From positions 10,170,501-10,234,500 of the forward strand of contig OY987226.1 of the NCBI GenBank assembly GCA_963920705.1: 64,000 nt of DNA, given 5' to 3'. Made by a program: the position numbers and the translations under genes. Position 1 is the stretch's first letter, and each line of letters begins with the position of its first letter. The notes beneath the pieces are model-generated. The model was not told where the DNA came from. It was given only the letters and a program-made list of their open reading frames with translations, and did no database searches. Source of the stretch: Odiellus spinosus. Its lineage: Eukaryota; Arthropoda; Arachnida; Opiliones; Phalangiidae. This document shows positions 52,228 to 63,552 of this stretch, one piece after another.

Positions 52228-55200
52228 CCTGATGAAAATTAGCCATTATCCAAAAAAATTCCTCGGTTGTTTCGTAAAAAATTCAACTTTCTAATTTGTG
52301 AATTTTTACCTATTTTGTAAGTGAATACCCTTTGTCCAGCTCTACATACAGCCATGGGGCACCGATGTTTTAATATTTATAATATTAAATATTATTAATA
52401 TTTATTAAGATATGTTACCAATTTGATTTCGGTGAAGTTCGCGAACAACATTTAATCATTCATACAAATTTATATTGCAAAAATCACTCCATAGCTCGCG
52501 ACAAAATTTATTATTCATAGATTTTTGAGATTAGATAAATTAATCGTTCGCTGCCAGTCAACGAGCTCGTTGGTAAATTTTATAGCCAACGACGAAACTT
52601 TGATGTTTCAGGATTTTAACATTACTAAAATAATACGGAGTTAGGAGCTTTCCCAGAATGAAATTTCATAGACTTCTGGTTCAATTTAAACACGTTTTTA
52701 GTTGAAAACTGAAGAACTTGCGTTATTTAATATTTTAAGATGCGCCAGTGAAAATTAAGAAATTGAGCTACTTCACCAAAATTCATACCTCAACCTTTAC
52801 TCGCTACTCTCGCTTGCATATAGTTTTGTTATACTTAAGCTCGTTTAGATAGCATCCAAACAATAGCTAGTTATTATTTAATTAAATTTAATTAACCAGC
52901 CGGCCGTCTGTCGGACTTTTGCTCGCAACATTAAATAAATTGACCTGACCTTTTAAAAATACAACTTAAAAAAACTAATTATACTGTCACCGATATCTCA
53001 CGCAATCCAACCAAGGGCGGAAAGATCTTTAAAAACCTAAACAAAATATATATACATATGCCATAACACATTAATTACAAAAGTTACCGTTTATTTTATT
53101 TTCGGATTCACCATGCCATTGAGACGTATTCACTTACTACCTAGGGGGTGTTACGTCAATGACAATGCCACATGATTTTTCCACTGGGTATTACAGTCCC
53201 TTTAACAAACTATTTTCGAATTTGGTTTATAGTCCCTTTAAATTAGTTGTAACATATGTAATAAATCAATTTTTTCTTGATTTTTGAAGCTCACACCATA
53301 ATATTTAATAAGTCACGTACCTAGTTTTTAAATAACGTGTAATTTGAAACTAGAGTATTATATATTCCCCCTTTTGAATTTTTGAAAGGGAAAAAACCTT
53401 TAGTGATGTTGTTTCTATACGCGTGTTGGGACGTGATATCGTCAGGTACAGGTACGGTTTAGCTAGGGTATTAATTTTTTCTACACTTTACTGATGGTAA
53501 CTGTTGTAAGGTTTAATCTAGATAATCTTATAATATAAATTTAATTAAAAAAAAAACCAAACAGGAAGTAAGTTAAGATAGTTTTGTAAACGGATACGCT
53601 TTTCCCCCATATATTTGCTATTTATTAAGGATTTCAATTGAATTCAGAGTATATTCAAAATGTGCTTTGATGTGAAATATCGCAATTTTTCCCTATGAAG
53701 CCACCTTCACACTATAAACATATCGTTTCACTCTTAAAACTGGTTCGAAAAACAATTTTAAATTTTAGTTTCTTAATTTTTTAGTCCCCGAATTATAAAT
53801 TTGAACATTTTGAAATAAATTACTACTTAAAATGAGGCTGAGACGTATTTTTCATGAGTTCCAAATGGAAATTGAGTAGCATTTTTGAAAGATCGTTAAA
53901 AAAAGGAAATTTTCACAATTGGCTCTTGGCGCCCTTCAAAGATTTTAGGGGGTTACATTTGTACCCCTCGCCCCCTCCCCCCATTCCTACACCATTGCAT
54001 GGCGTGAGGTTTTCGGATTTGGTTTCTCACCAAGTTTGCCCAATTAATTACGAAAATCTAATTAAATAAGCGTGATTGCTATAGTTTAGAAAACTGTCTA
54101 AAAGGTTCAATTTCATTCATATTAAGATTAAAATCATTATAATTGACTTCACATGATCAGTAAGCCTTCAACACCGAAACTTTCTTAAATTAAATATATT
54201 TAAATTAAAAACATTTTGATAATTAACATTATTTTCAGTTCGGATTTTCCTTAGACTATATCGAAATATTAAGCTTTATGATGTTATAGGAAACTTGTTC
54301 TACTTGCTGACACATAAATTAGCCCGAAACTTAATTCGAAATTGATAAAATTAAAAAAAAAAACTATGTTTTCCCCAAACTATTAAGATAAAAGTTGAAA
54401 TTTGATATAAAAAGCAAATTTCAAGGGTTGTTGTCTTTCTGTTTGAATTTAATTGACCCTTTTCAGTTCAATTAGATTTTTTTAGAAGCTATAAAATCCC
54501 ATAAAGATATGGGGTTTAAGCTGGCTAAGTCACGAAAGAAATATAACTTCAATATAACTAAAAGTTTAGATTCAAAGGTGTATTCGCAACTGGTTAAACA
54601 TATATTAATTTAATCATGATTTACTACCTGTGGTTTCTAGAAGTGTCATGAACATGTCGAAGGCTAAAATTTTTATAACAAGGGGATTGGGTTCGAATTA
54701 AAAAATTGGCAGCCCTATTAAAACTTTCATGTTGGCAAATTTTTCCTATTTCTTTTTACCGTTGATGAATGATAAAATGTCCACAATCCTAAGATTGTTA
54801 TCCAAAATTGTTTCTCTAGAAATCAACACAAAATCTTTTGAAATATTTGCGGAAATTAAACGACGTGACGACATTCTCAGACAAAAATAGGGCTGGATAA
54901 TCAATAGAGCGTTTCAAATCGTAGCTTAATTAAAAACAAAACCTCCAAGTTCTGATATTAACGAGTGACAAAAAATGCTATGACGTCATCAAATGGGTAA
55001 AATTAAAAAAAAATACAAAGTAGATTTTTCGCGATATTCCTAATGAAAATTATTGGAAAGGAAAAGTTTTTAAGTTGTGGTACTATCCCTTTAAACTAAA
55101 TTATGAATAATTATTAAACTCTACATCTCATGAATCATTAATGAATTAATTGATTTAGTTAATTATTATAAATTTAAAATATTATTAGAGATTGAAATAT

Positions 55201-58200
55201 AGATCTTACGGGTTGGCCGATTTTTGAGTCGGGTTTTCCAAGAAAAGCTGGGCTTAAAAATTTAACCTTTGGAAAATATTCCAAAATAAGTAAAGATCTA
55301 TAAAATATAAGTTCTCAAGTTGTAACTAGTCAAGATTTTACAAATTTTCTTAAACATATAAGTAGCGATAAACAGTGTTTTTATATACAAATATTTTTTT
55401 CAAAAGAAAAATCTGGATTTGAAAAAATATTTAATTAACTCTTTCACCTACCCCACCAAAAATGTCGGGGTTTATTCTCTCCCCGTCCCCGACCCCGACT
55501 AAAATCTCATCCTGTACGTTCCTTAGTTTGAAACGATAACAAAACAAAATTACTCTATCACTAACCATAACCATATACCTAATCTATTGGAGATAAACCA
55601 CTTGAAAAAAATATGCTAATCTACAATATATGCTCCAAATTAATTAATTTTAAAGGGACGGATGATGAAACTTAAATAAGATTTATATTTATTTGATTCC
55701 CTAATTAATTAAATTAAATTTTAACTAACCACGGATAAAAGAATAGTTAATTTCGGAATAAAAAGAAAGACACTGAAAAAAAATGGCCGAATTGTATCGA
55801 TAATATCTAACCACTAATTAGTTAAGCTTAGCAAAGTTTGAAATTACAAAACATAATAATATCGAAAGTTGAATGAGTTTTAAATCGACCCAAAACGTGC
55901 TCCAATTATTATAATTTAAATTAATTCTATAATAATTAAAGAGCGATTTAATTTTAATTAAAGATAATTAATTCAGTAAAACACTAATCTAGATCATATT
56001 CCCCTTTTCACGCACCCTTCAAAAAAAGGCCCATTAAATTTAAAACTGAAACCCAAATAATATACTTTCAAAAACTTGAAAATTATTACGAACCCGGAAA
56101 GACAACTTGAACTTGGGATCCATTTAAGTAAGGAGGAATTAGAAGTGAAAGAAAAACCTGGTTTCGATTAATTTAACACATCACACGAGAAATAGAAGGG
56201 GGAAAATTGTTGCTTAAAGTAAAAACTCCGGTAGCGTTAGTTTTATAATTAAAAGTTGCGAAGCTAGAGGACAAACGATCAATAATTTGTAATACCTTCT
56301 CGAGTCGAGAGAAAGAGCAAAAAGTAGAGCTTTAATTCTCAACCCTCTTTATCTAATCTTGTTCGGAATACCCTGTGATAACGATTAAAGGTTTTTTTTT
56401 TTTTTTTTATTTTTTCCGCAAAGGAGAGTGAAAAGAAAATCATGGGATTTGTATTATTTACACCCGCATGGCAATTTTGATTTTGACAAATTTGATCTGT
56501 ATTTAAAGTTTCAAAAGATTGAGTGACAAATATTTAACTTTTATATTTAATTTTATTTGGGAAATTCGATTAGATTAATTGGGAAATTCGATTAGATTAA
56601 TTGGGAAATTTGATTAGATTAATTGGGAAATTTGATTAGATTAATTGGGAAATTTGATTAGATTAATTGAAAAATTCGATTACATTAATTGGAAAATTCG
56701 GTTAGATTAATCGGAAAATTCGTTTACATTAATTGGGGAATTCGATTAGATTAATTGGGAAATTCGATTAGATTAATTGAAACATTCGATTAGATTAATT
56801 GGGAAATTCTATTAGATTAATTGGAAAATTCGATTAGATTAATTAGGAAATTCTATTAGATTAATTGGGGAATTAGATATTTAACCAACTTCAATTAATG
56901 AGAGTGACACTTCATGGTTTAAACTTCAATCCCATTTATATTTTTTGAGGAAGCTTTTCGAGGACACACTCCTTTTCAATCCAACTAACACAGTGAATTT
57001 CTAACAAACAAAACCTTTTTTTTTGAAGAAAATATTTTGTCCAAAAAACCAGGTTACAAAGGTGACTTATTCTAAATTCATCGGGCGTGTGTACTCGAAA
57101 GCCTCCCCAAAATATTAAAGCTTTTGAGGTTTAAACCATTAAGTATCACTCTCATTAATTAAAGTTGTTTAAATATTTAACCATAATATTAATATGCATT
57201 AAAAACTAAGTTAAAAGTAAAATTTACCACTGTTGCATAGTGAAAAATGGTAACAGTAAAAATACAAATTTTATAATCGCCATTTTCGATATTTTGAAAA
57301 TAAAATTTCCCCGCAAAACTACGTCATCACTATGGTCGCGTGGTTATTGTTGAGCCTACAGTTAATTCTCGCTCGTTCTGGCACCTGATAAGGTCGCTTT
57401 CGCGCGCTCTTTTTCGTAGAAGTACTTAATCCAAATAGTCTAACCTTTCGTAAGAAAGTTATCGTCAATAACGTCATATATTGAAAAATAAAACCTACAT
57501 ATTTTTGACACTTGCATTTTGAGGTTTCTTAAGAACATGTCAATCCACAGATATAAAATTTTGAATATGACGTTTTAATATTAAAATAAACTAACAATAT
57601 AATACATAGGATTTCGAAAAAAATGGTGAATTAATAGCTTTCAACGTTTTTAGAATTTAAATTGAATTCCCTTTTTCATCCTACCTTTGATGTGAGCGCA
57701 CGGTAAAATTGAAAGACCAAACAATGGTTGCAACCATGCTAAATCCGCCTCTATTCTGATAATAATAATAATACTTCTACGTTTTTAGTTTCGGCCGACT
57801 AGAACTTCATATTCCAAAGGTTTTTTTATAGTTTGTTATTATCAGATTTCTTTTTTTCTTTACCATAAAAGGGTATATGCGACTGATATTTTATAGACCT
57901 ATACATTAGCACAAGCTTAGCGTTAGTAATCTCTGCGCAACAAAATTGTCTATAGTGTGATTGTTGGAGTTCATTATTATGTATTTATAATGACAGACAC
58001 ATTTTGCCGCGTGTATTGTTCAATAATATTTATAAAAACAATTAGGAAAGTTCGAATCCTTTTGGGAAAATCAGGGAGATCTGGGAATACATTAGCGTTT
58101 TTGAATTGTAAAAGAAAGCTAAGCCTTTGCATGCATTTTATATTTTTAAACCTATGATGAAAAAAATATTATTTTTGGTAAACTTGGAAATATCGGGGTA

Positions 58201-60520
58201 AATGCATTGGAAAACCTGTAAATATCAGGGAAAATGTATTGGAAAAACTTGTAAATATTAGGGAAAATTAATTGAAAAACCTGTAAATAACAGGGAAAAT
58301 TAATTGGAAAACCTGTAAATATAAGGGAAAATGTTTTGGAAAAACCTGTAAATATCAGGGAAAATTAATTGGAAAACCTGTAAATATCAGGGAAAATGTA
58401 TTGGAAAAACCTGTAAATATCAGGGAAAATGCATTGGAAAAACCTGTAAATATCAGGGAAAATGCATTGGAAAATCCTGTAACTATCAGGGACAATACAT
58501 TGAAAAACCTGTAAATAACAGAGACAAATGAATTGGAAAATACTGTAAAAAACTCTTAAAAATTCTGTATAATTCTGGGAAATCCGTGAAGGTCGAATAC
58601 TTGATCATAAACTTCAAGACAATACATTAGGGTTTTTTTAACAAATTTTAGTTTCATATGGAAAATAATAAATATAAGAATGGTTATAATTGATTTTCGG
58701 GGTGGTGGTGTCAGCTATCTTTCAGAGGGGCTTAGTTAATATTTGGGGGGAGGTAGGGGGCGAAGTTTGAGAGATTAAAATCACTCGATTTTCGTCTCCT
58801 CCCTCACTAAGTTTTCGTTGTTTCGTTCATTCTCTTTAGAATCCCTTTAAATAAATCATACATCACCTTTTTATATCTCATATAAATCCAGTTTTTCATA
58901 CAAACACGTGATTTTTATCACTCGTATTCGTTATAAATATTCCATTAAGGCATAAAAACACGCGCAAATATGTAAAATACACACAATTCACGTTATAACC
59001 GAAAAAACATCGCTTCCATTTCGAAAATAAAGAAAAAATTTAATTTTAAAAAATTTTGCAATATAAAGAACACCTAAGTTGCGATAGAAGAACTACACGT
59101 ATCTCTCAAGCTGAACGAATAACTTAGCTAAGTCGGAGCTTAATGTAGAAAACTCTTACCAAAGCCGAGCGCCGCGGTCAGTGCGTTAAAAACCAAAAAA
59201 AAAAAAAAAAAGTGAAAAAACTAGTTTTGGGGAAGTAATTTTGATTTTCTCTAAAACTAGTCCTAAGCCCGTTTCGAGTTAGTTTTAAATTTCCCAAAAC
59301 CGATTTTTGTTTTTATTTTATTTTTGGGCGTCTTGTATTTTTATTTCCACTTTCCGTAGGCTTACGGGTAAATGTTAAAACTAACGGATGACATAGAATT
59401 TATTTAAACAATTTTTTTTAACTACCGCTCGTGGAATCTGGTTTAAAACATTAGTGGTTCTAGAGCAGGTTCTTATATTTAGGGGGATCTCTCTTATAGA
59501 ATTTGTTTTGAAAACAAATTTATTTGTTTTGCAAAACAGAAACTAAATTGAACCGTTATATGTGATATTCATATATTATATAGATAGAAGGATATTCCGT
59601 TAGTATTTCAACACAAACGTGACTAATTTATACCGACTTATTTTGGGATTTTGGATGGTAGTTTCGTTTATTATCATATGCCATAATAATATCATATTAT
59701 AATAATAATAATAATTTAACCGCTCTTTAACATTTTTACAACCATGTTTAGCTATAGAGTTCTAAAATTAATGGTAATTTTGGAAATTGGTAAATTACGC
59801 GGTAATTTACTGTCTCACGATAATTTATAGGTGCTCACAGAAAATTATTTGTATTTGTCTTTCGGTTATTTTAAACGCGGAAAATTCTTATTTCTAACTA
59901 AACAACCCCTACACTCGTGAAAAATGCAATGTTTCTCATGAAACCCTTGAACATTTAAGTTTGCATTGATTAGGCTCGAGTTTTATCGAGCTTTCGACCA
60001 TGGGCTCGAAACCTTTACGAGCTTTTGAAATGTCTCTTACCGAGCTTCGAGCCCTAACGCACCACTAATATTATTTTTTGGCATTTGTAGCAGTCTGAAA
60101 ATGAAGTTAGGCTTAGCGTACTCAAATCGTAACTTTGTTAACTGTAAATTAACGAGAAACCTTTCACTTAGTTTTAACGATGTTTTTATGCGTATTTTAA
60201 CGTTCATCGTCGATTAAAAATAACACGTTACTCGTTTATATAATCACTTTAAAAAGCAAACTCGACAAAACACTTTACATAATCGATTTTGCTATTTGAA
60301 ATCTACACCCCTCCCCTCGAGTTTACAAGCGTTAAGTGATTCAAAAACTGTACTTACTTTAAATCTTTTGAGTCCCGCGACGTGTTGTACGGATAGGGAA
60401 GAAGCTGGCATGGGGTGCCCGTTTTCTGGGTCCAAATTTGAGGCGTTATGTTCCGGAGTAAAAATACTGTCATGCGAAACACTCAATCCAGCGGCGTAAG
60501 GTGGGGCCAAAACTTCAAAC
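45193..60520 (-). CDS. CRACD/CRACDL-like (DUF4592-type) protein, seven exons, 5' end missing
   Basis: Minus-strand exons in transcription order: 60520-60358, 51436-51320, 50173-50099, 49784-49593, 49512-49395, 49025-45493, 45249-45193. All have GT-AG borders and agreeing phases, giving about 1417 residues without the first codons. Family evidence, by recollection of human CRACD: SHDSIF near the N-terminus; NHNAALHKISVRPKRTHGLP with RHRKL, like the vertebrate AARHKLAVKPK..RHRRL block; PEFMKIQLR, QFRIRRGKSL and ELFRVFARRS segments; and SWKQLALQNREERVRKE near the end, like WITLALQKQ..REE in CRACD. Human CRACD binds and inhibits actin capping protein. Transfer of that role to this gene is inference. 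Most of the protein is disordered, Pro/Ser/Thr/Glu-rich. No capping-protein-interaction motif is obvious to me. It converges on larp1 tail to tail. Confidence 0.65.
45493..49025 (-). CDS. CRACD-like gene, 3.5-kb main exon
   Basis: Acceptor CTTATAACAG, donor GAT|GTAAGT; 1177 full codons plus a split Val. The N-terminal part has paired acidic tyrosine motifs (NIYDELEEPIYDEVNIED), then a Pro/Thr-rich region (TPSPVPRTPTPASP-like), a charged KQFSKRQKEMKEEMLKK helix, and long Ser/Glu/Lys-rich disorder. Short conserved islands are QFRIRRGKSLNEKS, GVPEFMKIQLRSSKEE, PKFQRQTSVSLPPIDLK, EPELFRVFARRSIKQRN and SWKQLALQNREERVRKE. Open frames on the opposite strand inside this exon are shadows. Confidence 0.88.
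49026..49394 (-). other. Intron of the CRACD-like gene: nothing recognised
   Basis: Plain AT-rich intron between two well-joined exons. Confidence 0.6.
49395..49512 (-). CDS. CRACD-like gene exon, 118 nt
   Basis: Acceptor TGTTTTTAG, donor CCTG|GTAAAT, phase 0 to 1. It encodes IAAAAVATLPVTPEVTED and LLGPKTPSTHSEEDRQVEIK, joining through a split Val to the main exon. Confidence 0.8.
49593..49784 (-). CDS. CRACD-like gene exon with the HKISVRPK..RHRKL block
   Basis: A 192-nt phase 0-0 exon, acceptor GTAATTAG, donor CAG|GTACCG. It encodes DSGGIMSSNQSSRVSLSD and RRTLDFEGEQLDVSQPVP, then NHNAALHKISVRPKRTHGLP and RHRKLQQ, the most family-diagnostic part of the gene. Confidence 0.85.
50099..50173 (-). 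CDS. CRACD-like gene exon, 75 nt
   Basis: Phase 0-0, acceptor TTTGTTTAG, donor GAG|GTACGT. Encodes DKPCHSRSSYSAGSLISM and GSSENDE, a Ser-rich segment. Confidence 0.75.
50174..51062 (-). other. Intron of the CRACD-like gene: AT-rich
   Basis: No further exon is seen. A loose TTCAAA.AA..AAGGATTTAAAGG motif recurs (50464, 50939, 51050) and leads into the 34-bp array at its upstream end. Confidence 0.5.
51063..51178. repeat. 34-bp tandem repeat, about 3.5 copies
   Basis: Unit CAAGGATCTAAAGGTACCGG plus TACTTCAAATAATG. Each copy carries the perfect palindrome GTACCGGTAC. Only single-base differences separate the copies. Confidence 0.85.
51320..51436 (-). CDS. CRACD-like gene exon, 117 nt
   Basis: Phase 0-0, acceptor CTTATTTCAG, donor AAA|GTAAGT. 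Encodes DELFTRVRARRDSDDDDAGL and PHSPCTSPTTADVLAQGLK. Confidence 0.8.
51437..56555 (-). other. Large intron of the CRACD-like gene, first 5 kb
   Basis: Very AT-rich. It contains a 44-nt A run (52182-52225), TTTAAAGGGA-type ends near 53200-53240 and 55090 that look like eroded inverted-repeat elements, and no exon I can support. Confidence 0.5.
56556..56874. repeat. 22-bp tandem repeat, about 14 copies
   Basis: Unit GGGAAATTCGATTAGATTAA plus TT with substitutions at two or three positions (GGGAAATTTG, GGAAAATTCG). It directly abuts the inverted-repeat element that starts at 56876. Confidence 0.9.
56876..57182. mobile_element. MITE-like element with about 90-bp inverted arms
   Basis: The left arm TTAACCAACTTCAATTAATG, AGAGTGACACTTCATGGTTT is inverted at the right (AAACCATTAAGTATCACTCT, CATTAATTAAAGTTGTTTAA). 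Inner blocks GAGGAAGCTTTTCGAGGACA and CGAAAGCCTCCCCAA also pair. It is noncoding. Confidence 0.75.
58173..58560. repeat. 30-32-bp tandem repeat, about 12 copies
   Basis: Unit AAAACCTGTAAATATCAGGG plus AAAATGTATTGG, with CATTGG/AATTGG variants and 1-2 nt length changes. The core AACCTG.AAATATCAGGGAAA is the same motif that ends the interspersed repeats in larp1 introns, so the array probably grew from one such end. Confidence 0.85.
59160..59190 (-). other. Candidate alternative first exon of the CRACD-like gene
   Basis: On the minus strand a short GC-rich stretch (GCACTGACCGCGGCGCTCGG) in very AT-rich DNA ends at a consensus donor TTTG|GTAAGAG. It has no ATG and would be an untranslated first exon splicing to 51436. 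This is weak, sequence-only evidence. Confidence 0.2.
60358..60520 (-). CDS. CRACD-like gene, 5'-most recognised exon (SHDSIF)
   Basis: Acceptor GGTTATTACAG, donor AAA|GTAAGT. The exon starts with the last base of a split codon, so a further 5' exon exists. It encodes FEVLAPPYAAGLSVSHDSIF and TPEHNASNLDPENG, ending VAGLKRFK. SHDSIF matches the extreme N-terminus of human CRACD. The next intron is 8.9 kb. Confidence 0.75.
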
Positions 60521-63500
60521 CTGTAATAACCGAAAGAAAAACTGATAAATTCTAAAAGACGCACGTACAAATTCAAGGGTGTGCCTCTCGAGATGTAGTT
60601 AAGAAAACTCTCGTAGTCCAATTATTATTAAAAAGCGCCCGTAGCATTCAATCTTTCATAGACGTTTAAAAATCGTGAAAAAAAAATATATAACTATGGT
60701 TTGAAAATGTTGCAAAGTTTTGCTCCGTCAAGCGTTCGATTGCTCAGGATAATTTGACGTTTAAATTTAATAGTTTTGTACATTGTATCCCTAAACTAAG
60801 GTCAGATTAAGATGAAACTATGATATAAAGGTGGGTTCACCCTTGCATTACCGTCTATCGGGGTCCTATAAAACCATGCTTCGTCTACCTCCTGCACCCA
60901 TTATGTCTTTCTCGATTATTATCCTTAATTCTGAAACTTTTCTTTTCTATACTTTATCCGGAGAAACGGAAGCACTGAATGGAAAGGCTGGGATTATAAG
61001 GATTTGTGGGTGAAAAATATTATGGAAATGTACTGGGTTCTAATTGTTGGTGTATTTATTTATTATTTAAACGAAATAAAAGTTTAATTCGATGATGATA
61101 GAAGCAATGAAGGGAAAGGCGCGGATAAAAGGATGTAACGATGTGAGAGATGGTTTCTGTAATATCTATTCTAACGTTGGTTTATTTGGTTGGATAAATT
61201 TTAACTATGTTTGGGAAGAAAAAACAATGAATGGGAATTGAAGGATAAGGTCTATTAGACTTCAGTCGCTTCACCGTGGTTGGTCAATTTTTCCCTTTGA
61301 TTTTATTGGTTCTTTTTACTTGGATAAAGTCGGAATAAGTGTAAGATTATTAAGGCTAACAAAAGCAATGAAGATAACGGAAGGGATGAGGAATATAAGG
61401 AAGAGATATTTCTAACAGCCTTTTAGTTAGTAGGACATATTGTAAGATTATTCATTAAACTCAAACAATGAAGGTATAAGGTAGAGATATGGAATTGTTA
61501 TACAGCATTTCTTGTATTAGTTCCAATTATTCGGTTAAAATTAAATTAAATGTTTCTCCGGTACTCTTTCGTAAAGTTGTGTTAGCAACGGTTTATTTTT
61601 TCCGTTTCTTTTTAACCGGTAATTATAATAATTTAGTTTCGAGGGTATGTTTTATAAATTTTGATTGTCAAACAGCTTGCGAAATATGAAACTTATATAT
61701 GTATGACATAGTTAAAACCCTGCACCCCAAATAGGGATTATCCAAGGTTCCGTAAACAATCTCACACAAGAGTAAATTTACCATAAGTAACATAATCCAT
61801 AAATATGACCGTTTTCATTCTTTCAATGCTAAATTTGTTAATCAAGGTATGATTGATTGATAGATAGGTAGCTATCCTGAGCGAGAATTAAATGTAAAAT
61901 TTAAAAATCTTTCGTCTCTGTCATGATTGGCTCTTTCTACTTTAGGATAATCATAGAATTGTGTTAAAAAAATAATCGTTCCAGCAATGGCAACTCGTTG
62001 GGCGGTATAGTAAAACTCGATTTGTTTGGTTATTAGGCTAAATATTATATTAAAATGAGTGTAAGAAACAATTCATATACCTAATGTACTATAAACGACA
62101 GCTGGATTAATTTAACTAAATGAAACACAACTGTTATAATTAATGCTCAAGGATAAATCCAAAATTGAGTTTGTTGGCTGATATAATGCTGTATACTTAG
62201 CTCTATTATATTACTTATGGATTTACTTATACCGGGGCTTAAACATCCTGAATATTACTCGGAAGTATCGTATCAAATATACACTTTGTAAATAGGATTC
62301 GTGAACTAATCGTAGTACAACTTAAAACTATTCCCCAATCTCAATGACGTTTTAAAGGGATACTAAATTCTGTAAACATTTTTTTTAATCTATTTGGACT
62401 GTTAAGATATGCTTAAACATATTATCTAAACCGATCTAAACTCGTCAAATTTTTCCCGACAATTTGTTGGTTATCAAAGTCGCTAACTAAATTCGCTAAG
62501 CCTAAATTCGTTCAAAGAAATTTCCGATTAAATAATAAAAATATTGAAGCAGTCGAAATTGCTAGTACCAATGAGAGATCGATTAAAAAGGCGGGGAACT
62601 AATTTAACTTTTAAAACGCGGGCTATTTCTTAAAAAACTCGATATTTCAAACTCTCATTGATATTAGAAATTCTGGATCTTTTATTATTTTTAATCTAAT
62701 TTGATAATTAACTTTGATTTATCATCACAAAAACTCTAGTGAGTTTTGGTAATGTTTTTACGTACATTTTAACAGTACAAATATAATAAAAAAAAATTCT
62801 AGAGTCTAGTATCTCTTTAATAAATTTAAAATTATAATTATATGTGCCACGTTAAAATTTTAATATTATATTACACTCTCTGCTAGTTTAGACGCCAGAA
62901 AAATGTATGACATTGGTTTTGATGTAGAGTTTAATTTAAATCTAGGATCTTTAATAAGGGGTGGTGGATTTTTTTCTACTTCTAGTGACGCGCAACTTGT
63001 TTTAAAAGTTATCCTTGAAATTCTACGCATTCTTGATCGTATTTTATACGCCCTGGGCTATGCTATAACCAATTAATATTATAGGCAATGCATGGAATTT
63101 TATGATATCGACTTTGACAATGAATTTTGTTTTTAATCGGACTTTTAATTTTAAAATCCTTTTTTTTTTTCATCTCGAGGGGTTCATCCTTCTGTTTCTA
63201 TTATAGGTTGCGCTTGAATGATAAAGGGTTCTCTTTAAATTATAATTAACATTATGGCGTTAAGAACGATGCAAATTTGCATTTTCCGGTTATTAATTAT
63301 TGTTACTCATTATTTTAGTGTCAAAAATAAGGCTTTTAAGTCGTCTGTTTTGATTTAGTATTCAATACGAGTCAGTCTATCAAAATGTTAGGGTTTTTTA
63401 TCAGAAAAAAGCTTAGAATAATTAGGCTGTGTATAAAACAAGAAAATAATTGGATTTTTATAATTATAAAATAATTATAAATAATTATAATACCCACGTC

Positions 63501-63552
63501 GAAGTAATTGGAAAAAATAAAAAAATCTTTCTATGAATAGATTGAAATATAG
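60521..63552. other. Upstream of the recognised CRACD-like exons: nothing recognised
   Basis: AT-rich DNA that is probably intron, since the exon at 60520 begins mid-codon. I searched for a short exon with donor and ATG on the minus strand and found none convincing. Confidence 0.45.

Noticed and set aside
58049-58062. tRNA B-box-like GTTCGAATCC
   Set aside because: There is no A box, acceptor stem or anticodon arm at tRNA spacing. It belongs to the interspersed-repeat end sequence.
60292-60621. 109-codon reading of the SHDSIF exon as a complete gene starting MDYESF
   Set aside because: A strong acceptor at 60521/60522 and a donor at 60357/60356 cut out exactly the conserved 54 codons. The outer parts read like intron.
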